64,000 nt of DNA from Prosthecochloris marina (GTDB lineage Bacteria > Bacteroidota > Chlorobiia > Chlorobiales > Chlorobiaceae), in assembly GCF_003182595.1 (NCBI RefSeq), contig NZ_PDNZ01000009.1, forward strand, positions 1-64,000, read 5' to 3'. The first letter of the stretch is position 1. Every line of letters starts with the position of its first letter. Below, piece by piece: positions 56,101 to 64,000 of this stretch. The notes under the pieces were generated by a model. It had not been told where the DNA came from. It saw only the letters and a program-made list of their open reading frames with translations, and searched no databases. The position numbers and the translations under genes were made by a program.

Positions 56101-57879
56101 ATGTTTGACATTTATTACACTTCAGCCATTATCCTTTTCATGACCATCGCGCTGGTCAAGGAAATACAAAAACCCTCTCTGATCCTCATAACAACTTTGT
56201 TAGCCCTCCATCTCGGCGGCATCATCACCCTTAAAGAAGCTTTTTCAGGCTTCTCGAATCAGGGAATGCTGGCGGTCGGAGCGTTGTTTATCGTTGCTTA
56301 TGCCTTGCAGAGCTCAACCGCGCTGGACTCTTCAATTGAAAAAATACTCGGGAAAAAAGCCGACAATACCATTTATTTTCGCTTCATGCTTCCCATCGCA
56401 TGCGCTTCAGGCTTTCTCAACAACACCCCGCTGGTTGCATCGCTGCTTCCCGTCATAAAACGCTGGTGTAAAAAACACGGTCTCTCTGCATCCAAGTTCC
56501 TCATTCCTCTTTCCTACGCCACCATCATCGGAGGAACCTGTACTCTTATCGGAACAAGTACAAACCTTGTCGTGCACGGCATGATGCTCGATCACGGTCT
56601 GAACGGTTTTTCTTTTTTCGAACTGAGCAAAGCCGCACTGCCGCTGGCACTTGTCACCATCGCATACTTTGCCTTGATCGGACACCGGTTCCTGCCGGAA
56701 AGAAAAGACTCCTTATCGCAATTCACGGAATCCTTACGCGAGTTCGTCATAGAGGTCAGTGTGCAAAAGGATTATCCCTACCTGAGCAAAACAGTACATG
56801 ATGCCAACCTGCGTCATCTGAAAGGCCTGTTCCTTTTTCAGATCATGAGAGAAAACAAGGAAATCACTCCTGTATCGCCAGATGAAAGAATACTTTTGGG
56901 AGACAAGCTGTTCTTTACCGGGCTCCCTGAAACAATCTACGATCTCCTGCACACCCCGGGCCTGCGCCTCATAGAAGACTCGGAATACGACATCAAAAAC
57001 CTTGATTCTGACAAGCACGGCACCTTCGAAGCGGTGCTTTCAAACTCGTCGCCACTTATCGGTCAGACAGTCAAAGAGTGCAACTTCAGAACAAAATATG
57101 ATGCGGTCATTTTAGGCATTCACCGCAATGGCCACCGGATCATCAAAAAAGTAGGAGATATCGAGTTAAAACCGAACGACACTCTTTTTATTCTCGCAAA
57201 AAGGGATTTCAGTCAGAAATGGTACGCATCCACCGACTTTTCATTGGTCAGCAACAGTATCAGCAGGTACTCCAAACCAAAAAAGCAGGGCAACCTTGCC
57301 CTGCTCCTGATGCTCGCAATGATCGGTTCAGTCACATTCGGCCTGACCTCATCGATGCTGCTTGCCGCCTCAATCACTGCAGGCATCATGATTTTCACAA
57401 ACATCATCAGCGCAGGAGATGCACAAAAAGCCATCGACTTCGATGTCCTGTTGATCATTGCCTGCGCTTTCGGCATAGGAAAGGGCATTGAAAATTCAGG
57501 GGTTGCGGAACTGCTTGCAACCCACATGATCAATGCGGTATCACAATGGGGAATCATCGGTATTATTGCCAGCATCTTTTTCATAACCAGCATTTATACC
57601 GAAATCATCACCAACAACGCAGCAGCAGCCCTTATTTTTCCAATAGCACTTTCAATCGCCGAAAAAATGCAGATAGACCCGCTGCCGCTCATGGTAACCC
57701 TGGCTATAGCGGCATCCGCTTCTTTCGCAACCCCGATAGGCTACCAGACAAATCTGATGGTTTACAACCCAGGCGGGTACAAATTTTCCGACTTCCTGAA
57801 AACAGGAAGTATCATGAATCTGCTTTCAGGCATCATCGTCACCATCATGGTCTATCTGGTATACTTCAGAGGCATATGA
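56101..57879 (+). CDS. SLC13/DASS-family permease with TrkA-C domains, probable sulfate transporter
   Basis: 592 residues. Membrane regions (about 1-195 and 400-592) flank a soluble part with two TrkA-C/RCK-C-like domains (about 205-290 and 300-385; e.g. GTFEAVLSNSSPLIGQTVKE). Family motifs include TLIGTSTNLVVHGM and, near the end, ATPIGYQTNLMVYNPGGY. Bacterial members with this layout next to cysDN are often sulfate importers. It converges with cysNC, the stop codons being 39 bp apart. Confidence 0.87.
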   Translation: MFDIYYTSAIILFMTIALVKEIQKPSLILITTLLALHLGGIITLKEAFSGFSNQGMLAVGALFIVAYALQSSTALDSSIEKILGKKADNTIYFRFMLPIACASGFLNNTPLVASLLPVIKRWCKKHGLSASKFLIPLSYATIIGGTCTLIGTSTNLVVHGMMLDHGLNGFSFFELSKAALPLALVTIAYFALIGHRFLPERKDSLSQFTESLREFVIEVSVQKDYPYLSKTVHDANLRHLKGLFLFQIMRENKEITPVSPDERILLGDKLFFTGLPETIYDLLHTPGLRLIEDSEYDIKNLDSDKHGTFEAVLSNSSPLIGQTVKECNFRTKYDAVILGIHRNGHRIIKKVGDIELKPNDTLFILAKRDFSQKWYASTDFSLVSNSISRYSKPKKQGNLALLLMLAMIGSVTFGLTSSMLLAASITAGIMIFTNIISAGDAQKAIDFDVLLIIACAFGIGKGIENSGVAELLATHMINAVSQWGIIGIIASIFFITSIYTEIITNNAAAALIFPIALSIAEKMQIDPLPLMVTLAIAASASFATPIGYQTNLMVYNPGGYKFSDFLKTGSIMNLLSGIIVTIMVYLVYFRGI

Positions 57880-57918
57880 GCGATACAACCGGACGAACCA
57901 ACGCCCCTTCCTGCCGCT

Positions 57919-59859
57919 CTATTGATTTATGATCCCGTGTTCCTGCAGATAGTGAACCAAAACTCCGGCATCTATCATATCCCCATGCCGCTGCACAATT
58001 GTCACTTCAGGTTCGGCAGGCGGCTCGAACGGAAGATCCACGCCCGGTAAAAACTGCAATAACCCCTCTTCGACCTTCCGGTAAAGATCGGGCTCCTGTT
58101 CACGGCAAAGCTCCTTATCAGCATCTACATACACCAGATGGAACCTTTCCCGGCCAACAATTTCTGCAACCTGACGGCGAATATCCTCATCAGGAGAGAT
58201 AAACGTACAAATGGTAATCAACCCTTGATCATTCAGCATGTGGCACAGGTGCGCTACCCTGCGCAAATGTTCAGCACGGTCAGGTGGAGAGTAATCCAGT
58301 TCACGGGAAAGACCTGAACGCACAACACTTCCGTCGATCACTACGGTAACCGCACCGCGGTCAAAGAGTTCTCGTTCGAGCTTGTATGCAAGATCATTTT
58401 TCCCTGAACCATGTAAGCCAGTAATCCAGACCGTGGCCCCTTTCTGCCTCAACCGCTCCTGCCTTTCAGCATCGCTGATCAGGCTCCGACCGGCAACTGC
58501 AGTAGTCGATGTCTCCGCACCTGTGATCCTGGAAGGCATGTTTTCCTCACTGACACGATCGATAATCATGCCGACAGCAACCGTATTGAATGAAACCGGA
58601 TCGATCAATATGAACGATCCGGTCGACTTATTTTTTTGATAAGAATCAAAACAAAGCGGCTTGTTCGTGGTAAGCACCGTACGCCCGATATCATTCAACT
58701 CAAACGCATCACTGTCGGACTTGCTCAGCGTATTGACGTCGATTCTGTAACGAATCTTGTCGATGCGTGCCCTTGTTGTGCTTGAGGTATGCTTTATGAG
58801 ATACTGTTTGTTCAATTCCATCGGCTGTTCACTCATCCATACCAGCATCGACTCGAAGTGCCGTTCAATTTTTGGCATATTGTCCGGATGAACCAGCATA
58901 TCACCTCGAGAGATATCGACCTCATCCGCAAGTGTCAGTGCTACAGACATAGGGGGAAATGCTTCACCCAGCTCCCCGTCATAGGTCGTTATCGAAGTCA
59001 CTGTACTTTTTTTCCGCGACGGAAGCACCATCAGTTCATCACCTTTCCGAACGATCCCCGAAGCAACTTTGGCAGCAAATCCCCGATATCCTTGAGAGGG
59101 CCGGAGAACGTATTGTACCGGATAGCGTAAATCGATAAAGTTCTGATCACTACCTACGTGGACGGTCTCGAGAAAATGCAGCATAGTTTTACCGTCGTAC
59201 CATCCCATCCTTTCCGAATGCCCTACAACATTATCACCTTTCAACGCCGATATCGGAATACAGTGCACATCGGGAATATTGAGTCGGGTCACAAAGTCCT
59301 TGTAATCAGCACAGATCGCCTCAAATACCTCCTGACTGTAATCAACCAGGTCCATCTTGTTTACAGCCAGCACCACATGCTTGATGCCAAGCAATGAAGC
59401 CAGAAAAGTATGCCGCTTGGTCTGCGTGATGATACCCTTACGGGCATCAACCAGTATGATCGACAAGTTGGCCGTAGAGGCCCCCGTCACCATATTCCTT
59501 GTATACTGCTCATGCCCCGGGGTATCGGCAATGATAAACTTTCTCTTATTGGTCGAAAAATACCGGTAAGCAACATCGATGGTGATTCCCTGCTCACGCT
59601 CCGCTTTCAATCCATCCAGCAGAAGCGCGTAATCCGTATCATTTTCGGCATGTCCTTCACGGGCGTTATCTCTCTCCAGGGCAACCAGCTGATCCTCATA
59701 AATCTTTTTCGAATCAAAAAGCAGCCGGCCGATCAAGGTCGACTTCCCATCATCGACCGACCCGGCAGTCAAAAACCGTAGAAGATCCTTATCCTGATCC
59801 CGATCCAAAAATTCAACTATCTCATCTGTAACTGTCTTACCCTCACTATTGTTGTGCAT
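57919..59859 (-). CDS. cysNC: CysN-CysC fusion: sulfate adenylyltransferase GTPase subunit with an altered APS-kinase domain
   Basis: 646 residues. Residues 1-455 are CysN: P-loop [15 protein letters not shown] (31-45), [17 protein letters not shown], and NKMDLVDY. Residues about 470-646 resemble APS kinase but key sites differ: the P-loop is GLHGSGKND (481-489; Thr488 replaced by Asn), the DGDN motif is DGSV (509-512), and the CEERDxKGLYKKAR region is replaced by [18 protein letters not shown] is kept. The kinase part is probably weak or inactive, and a normal CysC lies nearby. With CysD it makes APS. Confidence 0.9.
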   Translation of the reverse strand: MHNNSEGKTVTDEIVEFLDRDQDKDLLRFLTAGSVDDGKSTLIGRLLFDSKKIYEDQLVALERDNAREGHAENDTDYALLLDGLKAEREQGITIDVAYRYFSTNKRKFIIADTPGHEQYTRNMVTGASTANLSIILVDARKGIITQTKRHTFLASLLGIKHVVLAVNKMDLVDYSQEVFEAICADYKDFVTRLNIPDVHCIPISALKGDNVVGHSERMGWYDGKTMLHFLETVHVGSDQNFIDLRYPVQYVLRPSQGYRGFAAKVASGIVRKGDELMVLPSRKKSTVTSITTYDGELGEAFPPMSVALTLADEVDISRGDMLVHPDNMPKIERHFESMLVWMSEQPMELNKQYLIKHTSSTTRARIDKIRYRIDVNTLSKSDSDAFELNDIGRTVLTTNKPLCFDSYQKNKSTGSFILIDPVSFNTVAVGMIIDRVSEENMPSRITGAETSTTAVAGRSLISDAERQERLRQKGATVWITGLHGSGKNDLAYKLERELFDRGAVTVVIDGSVVRSGLSRELDYSPPDRAEHLRRVAHLCHMLNDQGLITICTFISPDEDIRRQVAEIVGRERFHLVYVDADKELCREQEPDLYRKVEEGLLQFLPGVDLPFEPPAEPEVTIVQRHGDMIDAGVLVHYLQEHGIINQ

Positions 59860-59913
59860 TGGTGAAAATGATTAATACTTTTAAAATTTAATACAATAAC
59901 GTCATACCGGAAC

Positions 59914-60822
59914 CTAAAAGTAACCCTCCCGCTTTTTTTGCTCCATCGATGCCTCCTGATCGAAATCAATGACCCTTGTGGTCCGTTCCGATTTGGTTGT
60001 CGTCATCATCTCCTGCACGATCTCTTCGATCGTCACGGCATCCGACTCGACTGCACCGGTCAGCGGATAACACCCGAGCGTCCTGAAACGCACCATCCGC
60101 ATCTCCGCTCTGTTTCTCAACTCTTCCGGCATCCTGTCATCATCAACCATGATAAGGTTACCGTCGAGATCCACTATAGGGCGTTTTTTCGCATAATAAA
60201 GTGGCACAATCGGAATATCCTCGAGCCTGATATACTCCCAAACATCCAGCTCGGTCCAGTTGGAAAGGGGAAAGACACGAATCGACTCACCTTTGTGAAC
60301 TTTGGTGTTGTATACATCCCAAAGCTCTGGCCTCTGGTTTTTGGGATCCCACTGATGAAACGTATCACGGAACGAGAAAACCCTCTCTTTCGCTCGTGAC
60401 TTTTCTTCATCACGCCGGGCGCCGCCAAAAGCTGCATCGAACTTGTATTTATTCAATGCCTGCAGCAAAGCCTGGGTTTTCATCAGATCGGTGTGCACCT
60501 GCGATCCATGCGAAAAAGGCCCGACCCCCTCATGAAAGGCTTCCATATTGGAGTGTACGATGAGTTCCCAATTATTCTTTTTGGCATAGTTATCCCGGAA
60601 CTCGACCATCTCGCGAAACTTCCATTTGGAATCAATGTGCAGCAATGGAAAAGGAACCTTACCGGGATAAAACGCTTTTTCGGCAAGCCGTACCATTACA
60701 GAAGAATCTTTTCCAATGGAATACATCATTACTGGATTTTCGAATTCTGCTGCAACTTCACGAATAATATGAATCGATTCGGCTTCAAGTTGTTTTAAGT
60801 GGGAAATCTGATATGAATTCAT
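59914..60822 (-). CDS. cysD: sulfate adenylyltransferase small subunit
   Basis: 302 residues. The PP-loop motif [19 protein letters not shown] (about 35-53) and [20 protein letters not shown] are diagnostic of CysD, which adenylates sulfate with GTP hydrolysis by CysN. It precedes cysNC by 54 bp and follows cysC by 53 bp. Confidence 0.96.
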   Translation of the reverse strand: MNSYQISHLKQLEAESIHIIREVAAEFENPVMMYSIGKDSSVMVRLAEKAFYPGKVPFPLLHIDSKWKFREMVEFRDNYAKKNNWELIVHSNMEAFHEGVGPFSHGSQVHTDLMKTQALLQALNKYKFDAAFGGARRDEEKSRAKERVFSFRDTFHQWDPKNQRPELWDVYNTKVHKGESIRVFPLSNWTELDVWEYIRLEDIPIVPLYYAKKRPIVDLDGNLIMVDDDRMPEELRNRAEMRMVRFRTLGCYPLTGAVESDAVTIEEIVQEMMTTTKSERTTRVIDFDQEASMEQKKREGYF

Positions 60823-60875
60823 GGAGATTAAATCAATTTAATATGGCCAAATACTTCCACCCGCTTTCCAAGTTT

Positions 60876-61469
60876 CTAAACCTTGATCCTCGGCATGACA
60901 AAATCAATCACCTGTTTTACGCATTCTTCAATACTTCTTCCGTCGGTCCGAACATGGATATCCGGCTTCTCGGGTGCATCATACGGAGCGCTGATACCAG
61001 TGAAGTTGGGAATTTGACCCGCTCTTGCCTTTTTATACATTCCCTTCACATCCCGTTCTTCGCACACTTCAAGCGGTGCATCGACAAATACTTCAAGGAA
61101 ATCTTCCGGCCCGATAATATCCCTTGCCATATCACGCATTTCCTGGGAAGGACTGATAAAACTGTTCATCGTCACCACTCCGCATTGCACAAACAGTTTC
61201 GTCACTTCAGCTATCCGCCTGATATTCTCGCGACGGTCTTCCTCTCCAAAACCAAGGTTGTTATTGATGCCGGTCCGGATATTGTCGCCATCGAGTACCT
61301 GTGTCAGGAACCCTTGTGCAGCCAGTTCCTTCTCTGCATGACGAGCCAATGTCGTTTTTCCCGACCCGGACAACCCGGTCAGCCACAAGGTACAACCACG
61401 TTGTCCGAGCATCCTCTCTTTGTCTGCCCGGTTCAAAATCTGATCAAATACCGGATGTATATGTTCCAT
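60876..61469 (-). CDS. cysC: adenylylsulfate kinase
   Basis: 197 residues with canonical motifs: Walker A GLSGSGKTT (32-40), DGDNIRTGINNNLGF (60-74), FISP, and CEERDVKGMYKKARAGQIPNFTG. It phosphorylates APS to PAPS. Full conservation contrasts with the altered kinase half of CysNC two genes on, so this is probably the enzyme in use. It is the first gene of the cysC-cysD-cysNC run. Confidence 0.95.
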   Translation of the reverse strand: MEHIHPVFDQILNRADKERMLGQRGCTLWLTGLSGSGKTTLARHAEKELAAQGFLTQVLDGDNIRTGINNNLGFGEEDRRENIRRIAEVTKLFVQCGVVTMNSFISPSQEMRDMARDIIGPEDFLEVFVDAPLEVCEERDVKGMYKKARAGQIPNFTGISAPYDAPEKPDIHVRTDGRSIEECVKQVIDFVMPRIKV

Positions 61470-61603
61470 ATCAAAAATAGTTAGAGTTATAAAAAACCTG
61501 GCAGTGACACAGCTGAACCGCCAGCTTAAACGTTTGAAACTCGAAAATAAAATCGCTATTTAACTGTTAAGAAACCTTTGGATAACAGCAATTGCAAAGC
61601 TTA

Positions 61604-61891
61604 ATGCAAAGAAAAGAGGTATTACAAATTCTCAGCGAGAATAAAAAGGACCTGACTGAGAGATACGGTTTAAAAAAAATGGGCATTTTCGGTTCTGTCG
61701 CTAAAAATACTGCCACTTCAGATAGCGACATTGATATCGTTGTAGAAATGGCCCCAGATATACTCCTAAGAGCTGAGCTTAAACAGGAGCTGGAACGCTT
61801 ACTGGGATATAAAGTAGACCTTGTTCGATACTGGAAAAGGATGAATCACTATCTAAAGCAACACATCGATAAGGAGGCACTGTATGTATGA
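61604..61891 (+). CDS. MntA-like nucleotidyltransferase (orphan)
   Basis: 95 residues from ATG 61604. The motif GIFGSVAKNTATSDSDIDI gives Gly30-Ser31 and Asp42/Asp44, an apparently intact minimal nucleotidyltransferase. A second reading start at 61884, with an excellent AAGGAGG site overlapping its end, is where the HEPN partner would begin, but it stops after 14 codons. The gene is different from the mntA at 53507-53911. Confidence 0.83.
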   Translation: MQRKEVLQILSENKKDLTERYGLKKMGIFGSVAKNTATSDSDIDIVVEMAPDILLRAELKQELERLLGYKVDLVRYWKRMNHYLKQHIDKEALYV

Positions 61892-61979
61892 GCAAATTGT
61901 CAAAAATATCCAATCAAGACTTACTTGATTAACACCAAGCCTTAAAAGATATGATCAAGAATCTGGGCGATTCCTAAAC
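61884..61979 (+). pseudogene. remnant of a HEPN (HepT-like) partner gene
   Basis: An ATG at 61884 with AAGGAGG spacing opens MYEQIVKNIQSRLT and then stops (TGA). About 8 codons later a fragment in another frame reads HQALKDMIKNLGDS before a stop at about 61977, reminiscent of a HEPN C-terminal helix. The central catalytic region with R-X4-H is missing. The ribosome site and overlap show that a complete partner was once here. The fragment match is short, so this is tentative. Confidence 0.5.
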
Positions 61980-62046
61980 ATTTTTCCGCGTAGTCCATTC
62001 CACTTGTATTACTCCTTTCGGGACCCAGCCTCTCAAAATCACGACA

Positions 62047-63093
62047 TTAATCACCGTACATCTCTTCATAATACCGTTGATATTCACCTGAGGTCACATG
62101 ATCGAGCCACTCCTGGTTGTCGAGGTACCAGTCGACGGTCTTTTCAAGCCCTTCTTCGAACTGGAGTGAAGGAAGCCAGCCAAGTTCTTTCTGGAGCTTT
62201 GATGAATCGATGGCATAACGAAAATCATGACCCGCACGGTCGGTCACATAGGAGATCAGCTTTTCCGATTCTCCTTCAACCCGCCCGAGTTTCCGGTCCA
62301 TAATACGACAAAGCAGTCTTATGAGATCGATATTCTTCCATTCGTTCCGTCCACCGATGTTATAGGTTTCACCCGGCTCTCCGTTATGATATATCACATC
62401 GATCGCCTGGGCATGATCAACCACCCAGAGCCAGTCCCTCACATTCTCCCCTTTCCCGTAAACCGGTAGCGGTTTGTTGTTTCGAATGTTGTTGATAAAC
62501 AAGGGAATCAGCTTTTCAGGAAACTGATAAGGCCCATAGTTGTTAGAACAGTTGCTGATCACTGCCGGCATTCCATAAGTATCATGGTATGCCCTGACAA
62601 AGTGGTCCGAAGAGGCTTTGGATGCCGAGTACGGACTGTGAGGATCATAGGATGTCGTCTCGGTGAATGCACCATCCTTACCCAACGCACCATAGACCTC
62701 ATCAGTCGATACATGGTAAAACAGCTTGCCACTGAAATCCTCTTTCCAGACAGCTCGAGCGGCATTGAGCAAATTCACCGTTCCCAGCACATTGGTCATG
62801 ACAAACTCGGTGGGGCTTACAATCGAACGGTCAACATGCGACTCGGCGGCAAGATGAATCACCCCGTCGAAGTCCTCTTTTTCAAACAGCTCGAGCATGG
62901 CTGCACTATCTGTAATATCCGCCCTGACAAACCGGTAGTTCTGACTATCCTCAACATCCCGAAGGTTCTCCAGGTTGCCCGCATAGGTCAGTTTATCAAG
63001 ATTGGTAATGGCATACTGGGGGTAGGCTGCCACAAAATGCCGCACGACGTGCGACCCGATAAATCCAGCGCCGCCAGTTATTAAAATGTGCAT
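62047..63093 (-). CDS. rfbB: dTDP-glucose 4,6-dehydratase
   Basis: 348 residues from ATG 63093. HILITGGAGFIGSHVVRHF is the NAD motif, HLAAESHVDRSI and HVSTDEVYG carry the catalytic residues, and YSASKASSDHFVRAYHDTYG the YxxxK motif. It converts dTDP-glucose to the 4-keto-6-deoxy sugar. It is read away from rfbC with a repeat-filled gap of about 430 bp between them. Confidence 0.96.
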   Translation of the reverse strand: MHILITGGAGFIGSHVVRHFVAAYPQYAITNLDKLTYAGNLENLRDVEDSQNYRFVRADITDSAAMLELFEKEDFDGVIHLAAESHVDRSIVSPTEFVMTNVLGTVNLLNAARAVWKEDFSGKLFYHVSTDEVYGALGKDGAFTETTSYDPHSPYSASKASSDHFVRAYHDTYGMPAVISNCSNNYGPYQFPEKLIPLFINNIRNNKPLPVYGKGENVRDWLWVVDHAQAIDVIYHNGEPGETYNIGGRNEWKNIDLIRLLCRIMDRKLGRVEGESEKLISYVTDRAGHDFRYAIDSSKLQKELGWLPSLQFEEGLEKTVDWYLDNQEWLDHVTSGEYQRYYEEMYGD

Positions 63094-63122
63094 GGTAGTT
63101 ACAGTCAAAATTCAAGTGTAGG

Positions 63123-63437
63123 GTCCACGAATTACACTAATTTTCACGAATTAAGAAAACAAGAAACAGAGGCTTTATCACCTCGAAAAACAGGTGTTCG
63201 GATTTCACAGGGATGCTGCATCAATCCAGAGATATTTAGGCTGAGAATGATAGTGGATCTCCGTGTCAAACACGAAGATGACTAAAGAGAAAAAAACCAT
63301 GTGGGCACCCTATAACGACAATTACGACCCAAAAACAGGCTTGAGAATTACCTATTGCAAATTTCGTGATTTGATTATCTGGCGAAAGCCAGAAAAACAA
63401 ATCACCAATTCGTGTTAATTAGTGCCAATTCGTGGAC
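63123..63437. repeat. second nested inverted-repeat element with a unit-C insertion
   Basis: Imperfect terminal arms, GTCCACGAATTACACTAATT at 63123 and its near-complement ending 63437, enclose an internal hairpin near 63368-63403 (GATTTGATTATCTGGC, GAAA, GCCAGAAAAACAAATC). This is the same plan as the element at 28545-28728, whose hairpin also contains ATTTGTTTTT. A degenerate unit C/A segment (63190-63285) sits inside, apparently inserted. The following 63440-63520 is pyrimidine-rich. Confidence 0.72.
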
Positions 63438-63521
63438 AATATACTTCTTCTATTCCCCATTCCCCATTCCCTACTCACCTATCCTCCTACTACCTGCTCA
63501 CCCATTCCCCATTTTCCAGCG

Positions 63522-64000
63522 CTATGCGCTATTCCGAGGATAGACTTTTTCCTGTTTAAACTCATCATATGAGAAATGAAACGCGTCTTTGAAGAACGGC
63601 TGACGAGCATCTTTTTCAGACAGTTGAATCCGCTCTTGCGGAATGCCCCAATCAATCCCTATATCAGGATCGTTCCACCGTATGCCGGCATCATGATCAG
63701 GAGCATAATAGTTATCGCATTTGTAAGAAAAGACCGCTTCATCTGAAAGCACCACAAACCCGTGAGCAAACCCTTGCGGGATCCAGAGCATATTGTGTGT
63801 TTCAGAATCAAGCTTCACCGCTACATGCTCACCGTACGAGGGTGAACCTTCCCGAATATCAACCGCAACATCGAGGACCACTCCATCTGTCACGTGGACC
63901 AACTTCGATTGGGTAAACGGTGGTTTTTGAAAATGCAGACCACGCAAAACCCCAAATCCTGATTTCGACTCATTATCCTGAACAAAATCCACCTGACCGA
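63522..64000 (-). CDS. rfbC: dTDP-4-dehydrorhamnose 3,5-epimerase, N-terminus cut by the window edge
   Basis: About 159 residues are visible; the first 25 or so of a normal RfbC lie beyond 64000. VDFVQDNESKSGFGVLRGLHFQ, TQSKLVHVTDGVVLDVAVDI and WIPQGFAHGFVVLSDEA are conserved cupin segments with the catalytic His and Lys. It makes the L-configured sugar for rhamnose synthesis. A start at GTG 63992 would remove essential sequence, so the reading is treated as open at the edge. Confidence 0.93.
   Translation of the reverse strand, partial: GQVDFVQDNESKSGFGVLRGLHFQKPPFTQSKLVHVTDGVVLDVAVDIREGSPSYGEHVAVKLDSETHNMLWIPQGFAHGFVVLSDEAVFSYKCDNYYAPDHDAGIRWNDPDIGIDWGIPQERIQLSEKDARQPFFKDAFHFSYDEFKQEKVYPRNSA

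Overview
This window looks like chromosome from a green sulfur bacterium (Chlorobiaceae). The evidence is a complete dsr cluster in the green-sulfur order N-C-A-B-L-U-E-F-H-T-M-K-J-O-P-V-W, a polysulfide-reductase-like molybdoenzyme, and no transposase, integrase or rRNA. Prosthecochloris is plausible on general appearance, but the genus is not proven from the sequence.

Layout. (1) 1-19335, minus strand: one long sulfur-oxidation block. It starts with a rhodanese, a YeiH-type exporter and TusA, then runs through dsrN, dsrC, dsrAB, dsrL, dsrU, dsrEFH, dsrT and dsrMKJOP to two siroheme-synthesis genes, a TauE/SafE permease, a DUF1634-like protein and the start of a DsrE2-like gene. (2) 20666-25952: a SlyD-like/methyltransferase fusion, divergent from a Mo-enzyme operon (PsrA-, PsrB- and PsrC-like subunits plus a TorD chaperone). 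(3) 26165-33423, plus strand: pdxJ, rdgB, uppP, a PHP phosphoesterase, an Mla/MCE lipid transporter and a serine hydrolase. (4) 33760-41568, mostly minus: RNase R, a decayed cation-efflux gene, RecD2, an unknown membrane protein and an SDR. (5) 42085-49382: a GNAT-BKACE fusion beside a CphA-like ligase, riboswitch-controlled ribB, a HAD phosphatase and a single-subunit acetolactate-synthase-like enzyme. (6) 49490-64000: sugar-nucleotide genes (manC, rfbD, rfbB, rfbC) surrounding a sulfate-activation set (SLC13 permease, cysNC, cysD, cysC, cysQ), with one intact and one broken HepT/MntA-type locus and many intergenic repeats.

How the parts fit. TusA, DsrEFH and DsrC relay sulfur to DsrAB. DsrL is expected to serve as its electron partner, and DsrMKJOP links DsrC to the quinone pool and periplasm. 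DsrN, DsrV and DsrW make or modify siroheme. The sulfite produced could be exported by the TauE-like permease or oxidised by the nearby Mo enzyme; this last step is inference. In the right-hand part, PAPS is made (CysD/CysNC/CysC) and PAP removed (CysQ) among polysaccharide genes, and no PAPS reductase is visible. PAPS may therefore supply sulfation or assimilation genes outside the window.

The most unusual points are: the GNAT-BKACE fusion next to a cyanophycin-synthetase-like protein whose Mur-ligase part has lost its P-loop; two heptanucleotide tandem arrays, one abutting the manC start codon; a HepT/MntA pair bracketed by near-identical direct repeats; and families of intergenic palindromes with nested inverted-repeat structure.
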